Positions 19,276 to 29,864 of a stretch of 64,000 bases of DNA are shown here, piece by piece. The stretch covers positions 124,001-188,000 of the forward strand of contig JAULSR010000008.1 of the NCBI GenBank assembly GCA_030512295.1, given 5' to 3'. Position numbers and translations under genes: made by a program. How positions within the stretch are numbered: position 1 is the stretch's first letter; each line of letters opens with the position of its first letter. Source of the stretch: Bombardia bombarda (taxonomy: Eukaryota; Ascomycota; Sordariomycetes; Sordariales; Lasiosphaeriaceae). The notes beneath the pieces were generated by a model. The model saw nothing but the letters and a program-made list of their open reading frames with translations, searched no databases and was not told the origin of the DNA.

Positions 19276-19817
19276 AAGTAGGGGTTTGGCAATTCGCAAA
19301 GCATGGCCAATGCCGAGCGTTCTAGCAAGTCGACTGATGGGCGATCGATTTGTGTAGCTTCGCATGACCCCATGTTGACGCAATGAACAAGGCATATATG
19401 TTGCTCCGTGGATGAGAGAGATACATTGTTGTATTGTTAAGATTTTCGAGATAATCATTCACTGAGCATCGTCCAGGGTATGTACCGCTTTCTACCTCGC
19501 GATCTTCATCTTCTAATTCCATGTCGAAGTTGGTTCATGATGGATGGCTAGAGTTCGCCGTCATAACCTGGTAACACTTGGATCGTCTCAGTTAGTCTCG
19601 CTGCCTGTCTGGGGGCTTAGCTTACTCTCTGGGGGTGTTCATATAACAAGATGCGATTTGATAATATATATACTTATCTTTGCGGTCAATAACAAAATAG
19701 GTAGCGGAGCGGAGATGTTCCCCCTCCTCGCCTCCAAATACAGCTGGTATAACCCCCTTATGTACATTCACCCAATCAACCAAGACCCGAGACAGACCAA
19801 ACGCAAACCTCAACACC

Positions 19818-22514
19818 CTACTCATGGTCTGTCGACAGCACCTTCTTCAACTCCCCCATTTCCTTCTCGTACGCCATGATCTTCTGCTGGCTCGCCTGCA
19901 GCTTACCCAGCAGGTAATTAACCCGCTCGGTAGACTGCTTGGGCTGGCTCGGCAGCGACCACAGCAAGCTCAGCTCCGTCTCGACCTTGTCAATAGTCTT
20001 GGCCTCGATCTTGGCCAGCTCCGTCAGCCAGGCCAGATCCATGCGCGCCTTCACCACCGCGTCCTCTATCAGTCTCGTAAACGCGGCCTGGTACACCGGC
20101 TTACCGGCCTTGATAGTCTGCGGGTGGCCATGGTGGCTCTTGACCGTGATCAGCTCGGCGTTGGCCAGGCTCTCGATTGCCGTTTCACCGTTGGCAGCAC
20201 CTGGGGTAGTGGAGGCCGCAAAGGTGTTGGCCAGCAGAACCTCGTTGTACCGTAGGGATTCGTTGGAGGCGATCTCGCGGATCAGGAACCAGGCCTGTTC
20301 GGTCGACCACTTCTTGTCTGTAGCGCCGTTTTTGTTGTTGAGCAGGAACATGCGCAGGATCTCAGACGCGCCCTGCTCGATAATCTCGGACACGGCCTTC
20401 TTGGGAGTCTGGCCGATCTTGAGCCGGCGCGCGAGAACCTGCAGGTCGGTAAGGCGGCCACCAAGGGACTCGATGCACTCATCCAGCTCGGCAAGGTCCT
20501 CGCGACGCTGCTGCTCGGTGGTGGCGTCGGGGAAGTCGGCCTCCTTGGCGGGAGCCTCCTTCTTCTTATCACTGTCTTCGGGCTCGAGATTGGAGAGAAC
20601 AAATTTCTTAGCCACGTCGGGGGAAAGATCGCCCAGTGTGACTTGGTGGAAAACACGGTCTGGTAGGGATTTCGATAGACATTTAGTGTAGGAAGCGTCG
20701 TTGGTTAGGAAGATGACGTGGGCGATATTGGACTGCACCAGGGCGGCAGCCCAGTCGGCAACCTTGTCGTAGATTATGCCCTTCTCGTCACCCTTGTGGA
20801 GAAAGTTGTCAATAACAACAACTGCACGGCGTTCGGGGTGCGCCTCAAGGTATGCGTCTTCAGAGAGGCGTTCGTCCTTGCGCGTATCTTTCCGATTCGA
20901 GAGCGAGACATTCTTGAGCGCCGATGCAGTGGTCTGCAGGATCTTGACCACCTGAGACTCGAGGTTCTCTGAGAAGCCAGCCTTTACACCAGTAGTGCTC
21001 TGAACCGCGAGATCGACCAGGCTGCTAAGGTTGTTTGCCCACGAAAACACGGGGCGGTATCCGACTTCCATGGCAAGTTTTCTGATTGTGCCTGCCTCGC
21101 CACGTGCCTCCACGATGGGCTTGCAGTCAATGACCAAGACGTCCTTGCGGCCCTCGAGCACTTGATCGAGAATCAACTCTCTCTTGCCAGACCCCCTAGG
21201 TCCGTGGACGACGACGAAGGTGTCTACGGTTTCAAGTAGCCCGTTTTGGATGGTGTCGATGAGGTCTCTGCGGTGGGTGAAGAGGGCGTTGAGCCCGGCC
21301 TTTTCGCCCTTGTGCTTGCGGAATGCTAGGATGTCAGAAGTCTGGCTCTTAAACCACTTATACAGCCTGCTGTTTGTAAACTCAAACATGCGTTGCACAT
21401 GGGCCTTGACAAAGAACTCGCGGATCGGATCAAAGACAACGACGGTGAAGGCAGCCAGAAAGGCAGCGATGAGGGGAATGATAATCCTCGGATGGCTGGT
21501 GAACCAGTCCCAGATATGGTGCGGCTTGACACGCTGCTCGTAAGAGAGACGCAGCTTGGTTGCGTGTTTGCTGCCCTCCTCGCGGAGGACGAAGCCATGG
21601 AGGCAGTTCTTGGCCATGATGGCGTCTCTGACCAGACCGAAGTCGACATATGCAAATCTGGGCAGGACCTTGGAGTCAGATGATTGAGAGGTGATCTCGC
21701 CGATCTTGCCATATCTGCGGAACAGGCTGTAGAGTGTCTCCTGTGACAGTTCTGCCGACGGTTCGGCGTCTGTGGCGGCCACAAACTCGACCCTGAGACG
21801 GCCTTTGGGAAGTCGGTAGAGGTCTTCCAGCCAGGGAACGCCTTGCACGAGGCCAATCTTGACGCTGCGGAAGGGGTTAAACCATGGCTTGACAGGCTGA
21901 CTTTCAAGTATCTTTGATAGGTTTTCTGTAGATTTGGTCAGAAATGGATCACCGCAAGAAGGGTGAGGGAAGAAGCAGGCGCTTACCTTCAATCTCAGTT
22001 GCTGAGATATCGTTGGGGTGTGTGAATTTGACGAAAGCGCCGCCATCCTTTAGACGAGGAATGATCTCGGTGACCTTCATGGGGACTTTCTCGGGGATGG
22101 CTCGTTTGAGTAGGGTGATGGGGTCAAGCACGCCCAGGGAGGTGTTCTCAAACGCTTTGAGCAGGCTGGTGAGATCAGGATCAGACTGCCACCGGCGCCA
22201 GATCAAGACGGGACTGAGTCTCAGGGGAAAGAGGTCTGCGGGATGATGTCAGCTAGGTCTTGAAGACTATGGTGGTGACCTATAAACTCACTATCAAAAA
22301 ACATAATAGACTCATTAGGGCTAGCAGCAATATGCCCGCTCTTCTCGCCGCTGGTGATTGTGCTCTCCCATGCGCGAGTAGTCGGTCTGACGCGGTCTGG
22401 TAGCAAACCTAGAGGCCCCAGTCGACGGGGACTGGCGATGCATCGTGCCACCGAGGAGGATATCCCCAGGCCCGAGCGGGCCATGGGCCGATGGAGGATA
22501 CGTCCTGAGATCAT
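19818..22514 (-). CDS. YME2: Yme2 mitochondrial inner-membrane protein
   Basis: Inner-membrane protein of the mitochondrial escape/nucleoid-maintenance family. Exons 22292-22514, 21987-22235 and 19818-21925 give 859 residues; introns are 22236-22291 (56 nt) and 21926-21986 (61 nt). The N-terminus MISGRILHRPMARSG is an arginine/serine presequence. The conserved ESIMFFDNLFPLRLSPVLIW follows, with the first intron inside FD-N. An RRM-like domain lies at about residues 200-285, one membrane span (IIIPLIAAFLAAFTVVVF) at about 304-322, and a P-loop GPRGSGKR at 399-406 in a AAA-like domain. The C-terminus is a coiled coil. The frame stays open upstream to 22682, but ATG 22514 gives the best presequence. 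It is divergent from the EMI1-type gene. Confidence 0.93.
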
Positions 22515-22941
22515 TGCTTCATGGCAGGAGCTTGTCTGAGTGTTGACGACCGTAAATGACTGCTCTTTGTTAGGGCCCCAAGAAGACGTGCATGTCTCGT
22601 TAGCTGAGGTGAGAAACTCACAAAACCGCAATCGATGAAAGTGGGAGATTGATCGCCAGGTAAATTCTCCAATAAAAGTCACTGCCTCAGCTGCTATCCT
22701 CTCACGAGGCTTCAGCTCAATGCAATGAAACGTGATGGAACAGACGCGACGAACACAATCTCAAAGCAAGAACTGATGCGTCGTGCCTTCTGTGCAACCA
22801 GACTTCCCTTGTTCGAGTGAGGTCATAGAGGGGCCTAGTTAACTAGCGCGTCCCGTCCTGCTTGCGCCAAGCAGCTTGAAGCTTTGAAGTGACAGGCCAA
22901 GCAGGCCAAGCCGAATAAGGGGACCTCGAGCAGGGCTCCAC

Positions 22942-22971
22942 CCAATCAGCACTTTGCAATAAGCTGATTGG
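22942..22971. promoter_or_regulatory. Inverted CCAAT pair
   Basis: CCAATCAGC (22942-22950) and GCTGATTGG (22963-22971) are perfect 9-bp arms, so a CCAAT box faces out on each strand between two divergent genes for mitochondrial proteins. This fits the CCAAT-binding complex (Hap2/3/5 type), but binding is inferred. Confidence 0.5.
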
Positions 22972-23113
22972 TCAGCGGCAACCTCTATCTGCAATGCAGG
23001 TCCTTTGAGCGTGTGCACGCTCCCATCACGAGACTTTCCTCCTCATCACTGCACCCCCTCCCCCTCATTGCTGTTTATGCCAACCGCCGCAGCTGCCCCT
23101 CATTCGCTCTGCC

Positions 23114-23121
23114 TATATAAG
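23114..23121 (+). promoter_or_regulatory. TATA box of the EMI1-type gene
   Basis: TATATAAG, 172-179 bases before the chosen ATG at 23293. It places the likely transcript start near 23145-23155, downstream of the in-frame ATG at 23005, and so supports the shorter protein. Confidence 0.55.
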
Positions 23122-23292
23122 TCGTTCGATGCTCGAGTGATTAGCCTGCGTCCAGAATACCATCTTCCAGGCAACGAAACCGGAAACAATCTGCTACGCC
23201 TTTCTTGCGAGATCGCGATATCTCACTCGACAATTGAGTCGAGTAGCTCCTACACACATATATACCCAACCAACGAGCCATTGCCAATCACA

Positions 23293-23558
23293 ATGGGTTG
23301 GTTCTGGCAGCAGTCGTCTACCTCCTCCCCCTCCTCCCCCTCCAATAATGCCACTTCAAGCCCAATTGGGCAGCAACCACAGGCAACGTCCACACAAACA
23401 TCAGCACCAACACCACCCACAACCGAGTCCCCCAGCGCAGCGGTCGACCGGGAGCTGGAACAGTTCCTGCAGATGATACAGCAAGACGCCAAGATCGAAA
23501 AGCCCACCAAACCAACACCCACACCAAGAGCAGCACCTCCTCCCACCACACAAAATCC

Positions 23559-23598
<40 letters not shown>

Positions 23599-24138
23599 AC
23601 ACCATCCTCCCTCTCCTCCTGGCTCCCCTGGGCCTCCCCCGCCGCCTCCACACCAGCCGCCGTCCCCAAAGCCGCCCCCGACACGCGCTCGCCCGCCTCG
23701 CTCGCCCTCTCGGAAGCCTCCCTGCCCACGACCATGTCGTGCCGCGACGCCTTCGACTACGCCTGGCACTGCCACACGCCGGGCGCGCAGTGGAACGCCG
23801 TGTACCGCTACGGCGAGATGCGCTCGTGCTCGGAGCTGTGGGACGACTTTTGGTTCTGCATGCGCACAAAGTCGTTTAGCGACGACATGAAGGCGGCCGC
23901 CGTCCGCGACTACTACCGCGAGAAGGAGGCGGCCAAGTACGGCGGCGGCAGGCCCAGCAGCGAGGACGTCTGGGAGACCAGACCCGAGCGGGTCAAGGTG
24001 GGCACGGCGTTTGCGGCCAAGTTTGACGCGCCGATTGGGGATGACAGGGAGTTTGAGCGGCAAGATGCGGAGAGGAGGAGGAGGATCAGGGAGGAGGTTG
24101 GGTTTGGTGATGGGGAGGGGAAGAAGGGGGGGAAGTGA
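23293..24138 (+). CDS. DUF3128 (Emi1-like) twin CX9C protein
   Basis: A 281-residue intronless protein. Residues 1-145 are low complexity (S/T/P/Q rich, poly-Q from a CAA run at about 23562-23598). The conserved part starts near residue 148 and has two exact CX9C motifs: Cys150/160 (CRDAFDYAWHC) and Cys179/189 (CSELWDDFWFC). This is the DUF3128 domain of yeast Emi1 and animal C22orf39 (PANTS). The C-terminus is a charged helix rich in E/R/K. Twin CX9C proteins usually reside in the mitochondrial intermembrane space, and yeast Emi1 is linked to early meiotic induction, but the molecular role is unclear. The start at 23293 (CACAATGGG) is preferred over the in-frame ATG at 23005, because a TATA box lies between them. 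Confidence 0.87.
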
Positions 24139-24801
24139 GGGGTTGCTTAGAACATATTCGCTTACCTGTCTGCGAGAGTAGATGTGGTAGAGAGGGAGAG
24201 ACTTGTTCACTGGCCATGCATATATTGTCCTTGACGATTTGTTTATTCCAGATCCTGATGCATTAGCTGTCTAGCAGCCCAGCTACCTGTCTACCTGCGT
24301 ACCGACAAATATGAAGAACTACAATCACTATACCTATCCAGAGTTACATGTTACTGTCCTCATAAACTAAAATAAATACTTACGCGACTGTAATTCTTGT
24401 CAAATCGACGACAAGACAATTACCTGCCACGCCTTCAAATATCAAAACACACCCCAGCTACTCATCCACTCAATGCATCACTTCGATGGCAGCAGTCAAG
24501 AGCATCAGACATCACGGATCCAAACATGATCACAGGTGAGGTGGAACAGAAGAGATTCGTTTAACTTTATTTATGCATTTCGCAAAGGAAAATGGGAATC
24601 GTGATTAAAATACATCCGTGCAGCCTCCGTAAAACTTTTTCCCCTTTATCATGATCGTGACTTGATAAGCAAAGCAGATCTAGGTGTTAACCCATACCCG
24701 GTACGCCGCATAACTCTGAGCGCGCACTGCAACTCATTTGACGCGGATTCCAATCTACTAATCCATAGAAAGAAAGAGGAAAATCATTAAGTGTCGCTAA
24801 T
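24139..24801. other. Convergent 3' region, EMI1-type gene / HSP70
   Basis: 663 bases of AT-rich sequence holding both 3' UTRs. I see no gene or repeat. Confidence 0.5.
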
Positions 24802-26982
24802 CTAGTCGACCTCCTCGACGGTAGGGCCGTCAGTGTCGGCACCAGGGGGGCCGCCACCGGGAGCACCAGGGAAGCCACCGGGGCCACCGGGCATGCCACC
24901 GGGCATGCCACCGGCACCAGCCGCACCGTAGAACTTCATCATGATGGGGTTGGCAACAGCCTCGAGCTCCTTCTGGTGGTCCTCGTACTCCTCACGAGTA
25001 GCCTGCTGGTTCTCGTCGAGCCAGTTGACGATCTTGTCGATCTCAGTCTTGAGGGTCTCCTTGTCGCCGGCCTCAAGCTTCTCGTCGACCTTGGCGTCGC
25101 CGAGGGTGTTGCGGAGAGAGTAAGCGTAAGACTCAAGACCGTTCTTGGCAGCGATACGACGGCCCTCAGCCTCGTCCTCTTCCTTGAACTTCTCGGCCTC
25201 AGCAAGCATGCGCTCGATATCCTCCTTGGACAGACGTCCCTTGTCGTTGGTAATGACAATCTGGTTGGTCTTGCCGGTGCCCTTCTCGAGAGCAGAAATG
25301 TTGATGATTCCGTTGGCATCAAGATCGAAAGTGACCTCGATCTGGGGAACACCACGGGGCGCCGGGGGGATGCCAGTAAGCTCGAACTTGCCGAGGAGGT
25401 TGTTGTCCTTGGTGCGTTGACGCTCACCCTCGTAAATCTGGATGAGGACACCGGGCTGGTTGTCGGAGAAGGTGGAGAAGACCTCGGACTTCTTGGTGGG
25501 GATGGTGGTGTTGCGGGGAATGAGCTTGGTCATCATGCCACCAGCGGTCTCAATACCGAGAGACAGCGGCGCAACGTCGAGGAGGAGGATCTCGTTGGTG
25601 GACTTGGAAGAAGTGTCTCCGGACAGAATGGCGGCCTGAACGGCAGCACCGTAGGCAACAGCCTCATCGGGGTTGATGGACTTGTTGGGCTCCTTTCCGT
25701 TGAAGTAGTCGGTGATGAGCTTCTGGATGCGGGGGATACGGGTAGAGCCACCGACAAGGACGATCTCGTGGACGAGGGACTTGTCGATCTTGGCATCAGT
25801 GAGGACACGGTCCACGGGCTGGAGGGTGGAGCGGAAGAGGTCCTGGCACAGCTCCTCGAAGCGGGCACGGGTGATGGAGGTGTAGAAGTCGATTCCCTCA
25901 AAAAGGGAGTCGATCTCAATGGAGGTCTGGGCGGACGAAGAGAGTGTACGCTTCGCGCGCTCGCAGGCAGTACGGAGACGACGCAGAGCACGGGGGTTGC
26001 TGGACAGATCCTTCTTGTGCTTGCGCTTAAACTGTAAGAGAATTCTCGTCAGCAAATGGTCAAAAAAAATGTGACGATCGGGTCAGGGGAATGTGATGGG
26101 AAGGAAAGTGAATCTCGGTGAATTTCAAGGGCAAAAATTACGCACTTCGCTAACGAAGAAGTTGACCAAGCGGTTATCGAAGTCCTCACCGCCGAGATGG
26201 GTGTCACCGGCAGTAGACTTGACCTCGAAGATACCCTCCTCGATGGTGAGGAGAGAGACATCGAAGGTACCACCACCGAGATCGAAGATGAGGACGTTGC
26301 GCTCACCCTCGACCTTCTTGTCGAGACCGTAGGCAATGGCAGCGGCAGTGGGCTCGTTGATGATACGGAGGACGTTGAGGCCAGCAATGAGACCGGCATC
26401 CTTGGTGGCCTGACGCTGGGAGTCGTTGAAGTAGGCGGGGACAGTGACAACGGCGTTGTTAACGGTGCCACCGAGGTAAGCCTCAGCAGTCTCACGCATC
26501 TTGGTGAGGACCATGGAGGAGATCTCCTCGGGTGTGAAAACCTTCTTCTCGCCCTTGAACTCGACCTCGATGACGGGCTTGCCAGCACGGTCGATGATCT
26601 TGAAGGGGAAGTGCTTCATATCGGCCTGGACCTCAGCATCGCTGAACTTGCGACCGATGAGGCGCTTGGCGTCGAAGACGGTGTTGATGGGGTTCATCGC
26701 GACCTGGTTCTTGGCGGCATCTCCGATGAGACGCTCAGTGTCCGTGAAGGCCACGAACGAGGGCGTTGTCCGGTTACCCTGGTCATTTGCAATAATTTCG
26801 CATCTGGAACGAGTCAGCACGATGCACGTCAATGGGAGGGTGTCAGGGATTTGCGAGGGGCAGCTGGGCCAGCTCGAGGCGGGGCGGTGGGGAGCTGTCA
26901 TTCAAAGAACATACCTATCCTCACGGAAGACACCGACACAAGAGTAGGTCGTGCCCAAGTCGATACCGACGGCGGGAGCCAT
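24802..26982 (-). CDS. Cytosolic Hsp70 chaperone, SSA type
   Basis: ATP-dependent chaperone of 651 residues. Exons are 26915-26982, 26146-26803 and 24802-26031. Introns are 26804-26914 (111 nt, GTATGT) and 26032-26145 (114 nt, GTGCGT). The N-terminal ATPase begins MAPAVGIDLGTTYSCVGVFR, with the first phosphate loop; IFDLGGGTFDVSLL and the connect motif are also visible, followed by FKRKHKKDLS at the third exon. The substrate-binding domain is followed by a GGMPGGM-rich tail ending GPTVEEVD, whose EEVD binds TPR cochaperones and marks the cytosolic SSA class rather than SSB, BiP or mitochondrial Hsp70. Strong codon bias toward C-ending codons fits high expression. Heat-shock-element-like sites lie upstream. 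Confidence 0.97.
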
Positions 26983-27297
26983 GATGAATGTGAGTTGCTA
27001 TCTGCAACGGACGTGTTGACGGGATAAGTGTTTGAAGAAGAAGCGGTATGTGAAACGCGTTGAAATAAGTTCCCGATGTTGTAGAGGGAAGAATCTAGTT
27101 GTGGGAGAATTGGGATTTGATGATGAGTAGTGGTAGAGGGAAAGGAGGGGCCGAGAGCTCGTAGAATTTAAGCCGCAGGTCCAGCTTGGGCTTTTTTTTC
27201 CACGAGCTTCTGTAGGTTTCCTCAACCCCACTACCACAGGGGGTACCGCCAGTTACTTGATTAACCTGGCAACCCCTAGCCGCCTCCAGACGACAAT

Positions 27298-27307
27298 GGA
27301 AGATTCT
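27298..27307. promoter_or_regulatory. HSE-like dimer 1
   Basis: gGAAGATTCt fits the heat-shock element core nGAAnnTTCn exactly. It lies 316 bases upstream of the HSP70 ATG. Confidence 0.35.
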
Positions 27308-27351
27308 CTGGGGTGCCTTGCCATTCGACAGCTTCGCGGGATCGCTTTAGA

Positions 27352-27361
27352 CGAATTTTCG
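27352..27361. promoter_or_regulatory. HSE-like dimer 2
   Basis: cGAATTTTCg also fits nGAAnnTTCn, 370 bases upstream of the HSP70 ATG and 45 bases beyond site 1. A canonical HSE has three or more units, so this remains a weak site. Confidence 0.3.
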
Positions 27362-28591
27362 CCTCGTTTGCATTCCACTCCCACGTGCGCTACAACGTAC
27401 GGAATGCCCATATCAGACAGATTTTTAAAGCTTTGCCTCCCCATAGATGCGAAGAGATGCGATTAGAATGCACTTGTTGATTCCCCTGATGCAGAATTTT
27501 TTAAGGCGTTTGTAAGCTCTTTTCCTGTTTACTTTGCCTCCTGCTAGTTTCATGGCATCCTCGGATATATGCATACAACGGGGCCGGATCGATGTCCACA
27601 TCAGAGATGATCGAACCATCATGCATCTGTTACTGCTACACTGTGCAGTCAATCAATCCGGTACACACTCATAACTTGGACCAAGGCATCTGCTGCATGT
27701 TTGGAAACCTCGCATTACCCAGGTTAGCAGCAAGGCACATGAAGGCGATTGCCGTGGGTTTTGGGCGCAGTTTAGGCCCAGTTTGGGGCGGGCGGTGCGC
27801 TGCATGTCCGACTGGCGGTGGGCGCTGGTGGGCGCCGCTTGCGAGTTTTCTCGTTTTTTCGCATGAGGTAGCGAGGGGAGGCCGCAAGTACTTCCATGTA
27901 CCTTTTGGACCCACCCTGCCTCATCGAGAGCTGGAGGTTCCCTGGAACTTCCATCCTTGTCTCTCGTTGCAGTCATTGTTGGGGCTCCAGCTCTCTTGGG
28001 TGCCTGATTTTGAGGCTTCATGGAGATCCCACCTGGTCGGGTGCCTGATATCTACCTGCATTGATTGCCATCTCCCTCCCTCTCACTTGCCTACTTCTCA
28101 ACGATGACGGGCAGTCACGCATGCCTGGGCTACAACTTGTGCGTTCTCTCAGCCGCAATTCCCGCCCTTCATAGGTAGGTATCGATCAGGCAAGGCAGGC
28201 AAGCAGAGGGGGAGGGTAGCAGTAGGGTTCCGCTTTGTTCCCCTCGGTATGATGAAGTCATGATGCGGATAAGATAAGGCGTGGGTTGCCAATGCCATTG
28301 CACGGTTCTTTTCTGGGCGAGCATCGAGCAATGACCCAGTTCGGCAGAGCTGCCCCGCACTAGCAACAGGAGGGGCCCGGGAGAGCAGAGAGGGGCGGAG
28401 GGGCAGCAGCCAAAGAACCTCAGGATCAGATGACGGCTCATGATCGATTGCATGTGTTTGTTTTGTTTGTTTCGAATTCTGATACGATTCCGAAATTACC
28501 GTCCATAATCCGAGGTTCCCCTATCAGTGACAGTCCACCTGCAATTAGTGTATCAGGACACTGGAAGCTTCCGGCAACCCCGCCAATCATC

Positions 28592-29864
28592 ATGTTGATC
28601 AAGGAGAGCCATGCGGACGTGAAGACGGTTGCCAATGGAAAGGAGACGTTGATGAGTTAGTTACGCCTCCTTATTTACCGAGGAGACAAACAAAAAACTG
28701 ACCGCCGCAAACCTTGCCAACAGGAATATTTCTGTTCCACCCCACCATCCCCGGATACCCCAATGCGTGAGCGTCATCTCGACCATTCGTGAGGGAGCAA
28801 ACCGCTTCCCATCCTTCTTGTCATCTCACGCGATTATGTAGGCGCTTTCCCGGCGTTGTTCTCTTCAGCGAGATCTACCAAGGTCAGACAGATTTCAAGT
28901 TAGTATACAATAATACTGGTGGCTGATATGAAGCTTCTGATGCAGTGACGGGCCCCGTTGCCCGGTTCGCAAGACAGATCGCCGGCCAGGGCTATATCGT
29001 CGCGGCCCCGAGCAGCTACCATGACTTTACTGGCCCGGAAGCTCTGGCCTACGATGTGCCTGGGACAGACCAAGGCAATGATTGGAAGGTTGCCAAGGTG
29101 AATGATATCCTCCTGCAACTTGCTTGGGTTTCACATGGATGCTTGCTTGCTTCTTTCGCAAACAGACAGAACAACAAACAAACAAAACAAGCGCTTGTGC
29201 TAACCCCTGCCTACCCTAGACCCTCGAGTCCTACGACGAGGACTCGTACAAGACGGTCGACTACCTCCTGACGCTGCCCACATGTACCGGCCGCATCGGC
29301 ACAACGGGCATGTGTCTCGGCGGCCACCTGGCCCTGCGCGCTAGTGTAAGCCACCCCTTTCCCTTATCACCCATCATCTACATCCCCATCCCCATCTCTC
29401 TCATGACAACAACTAACCTCCCACCCCTACCAAAGCTCGACCCCCGCATCACCGCCTGCGTCGGCTACTTCGCCACCGACGTGCACTCGCGCACCCTCGG
29501 CCCCAACACTGGCCCCAACATCTCTAGCACACCACCCTCCCCAGACAGCAACCACACCATCGACCGTCTGTCCTCCCTCAAGGGTGAGGTCGCCCTTCTG
29601 TTCGGCCTCAAGGACACGCACGTGCCCGACGCCGGGCGCGACCTGATCCGCCTCAAGCTGCGCGAGGCTGGCGTCGTCTTCAGCTTCCACGAGTTCGCCT
29701 GGGCCCAGCACGCCTTCATCCGCGACGAGCTGAGCAAAGGGCGGTACGACCCCGCCATCACCAAGGCTTGCTTCGAGGTCTTGCTGGAGCTGTTTGGGAG
29801 GGTGCTCAAGACGGATCTGGGCGAGGCGGATGGGAAAGTGCACAAGGTTGAGCATGTTTGTTAG
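28592..29864 (+). CDS. Dienelactone hydrolase family protein
   Basis: Alpha/beta hydrolase (carboxymethylenebutenolidase type) of 284 residues in six exons: 28592-28655, 28724-28766, 28842-28882, 28946-29097, 29220-29345 and 29436-29864. Introns are 68, 75, 63, 122 and 90 nt, all GT-AG with consistent phases. The start MLIKESHADVKT is the normal fungal form. The catalytic triad is visible: nucleophile Cys132 in GMCLGGH, Asp202 in GLKDTH and His234 in WAQHAF. Family members hydrolyse dienelactone in the beta-ketoadipate route for aromatic compounds, but fungal homologues act on varied esters and the substrate cannot be told here. No other aromatic-catabolism gene is adjacent. The exons are small and conserved, so a collapsed gene model would lose the N-terminus. 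Confidence 0.93.

Larger units (their letters stand above)
17308..19817. other. Gene-free region with decayed repeats
   Basis: About 2.5 kb between tRNA-Met and the YME2 3' end with no credible coding frame. The part at 17.3-18.15 kb is AT-rich, with a 9-bp inverted repeat at 17788-17812. The part at 18.19-19.28 kb holds the repeat families listed separately. The part at 19.28-19.82 kb shows nothing beyond the YME2 3' UTR. Confidence 0.7.
22515..23292. promoter_or_regulatory. Divergent promoter region, YME2 / EMI1-type gene
   Basis: 778 bases serving two mitochondrial genes. It contains a facing pair of CCAAT motifs (22942-22971) and a TATA box (23114-23121) on the EMI1 side. I see no gene. 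Confidence 0.6.
26983..28591. promoter_or_regulatory. Divergent region, HSP70 / dienelactone hydrolase
   Basis: 1.6 kb between divergent starts. The HSP70 side (about 26983-27400) is a probable promoter with two HSE-like sites. The part at 27.4-28.59 kb contains only unconvincing open frames; I see no further gene. Confidence 0.5.

Noticed and set aside
18190..19280. CRISPR-like array
   Set aside because: The repeats are diverged, in both orientations and irregularly spaced, and the genome is eukaryotic.
23005..23292. In-frame upstream ATG for the EMI1-type gene
   Set aside because: It would add 96 unconserved residues, and a TATA box at 23114-23121 lies downstream of it, so this part is probably not transcribed.
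24976..26037. 353-codon plus-strand open frame across HSP70
   Set aside because: It is antisense to the third HSP70 exon and leucine/glycine/valine rich, the known by-product of strong HSP70 codon bias; no independent support.
26197..27027. 276-codon plus-strand open frame across HSP70
   Set aside because: Same cause; it also crosses an HSP70 intron on the other strand without any family signal.
27592..28107. 171-codon frame upstream of the dienelactone hydrolase
   Set aside because: Low-complexity, W/G/H-rich and without motif; no splice link to the hydrolase exons.
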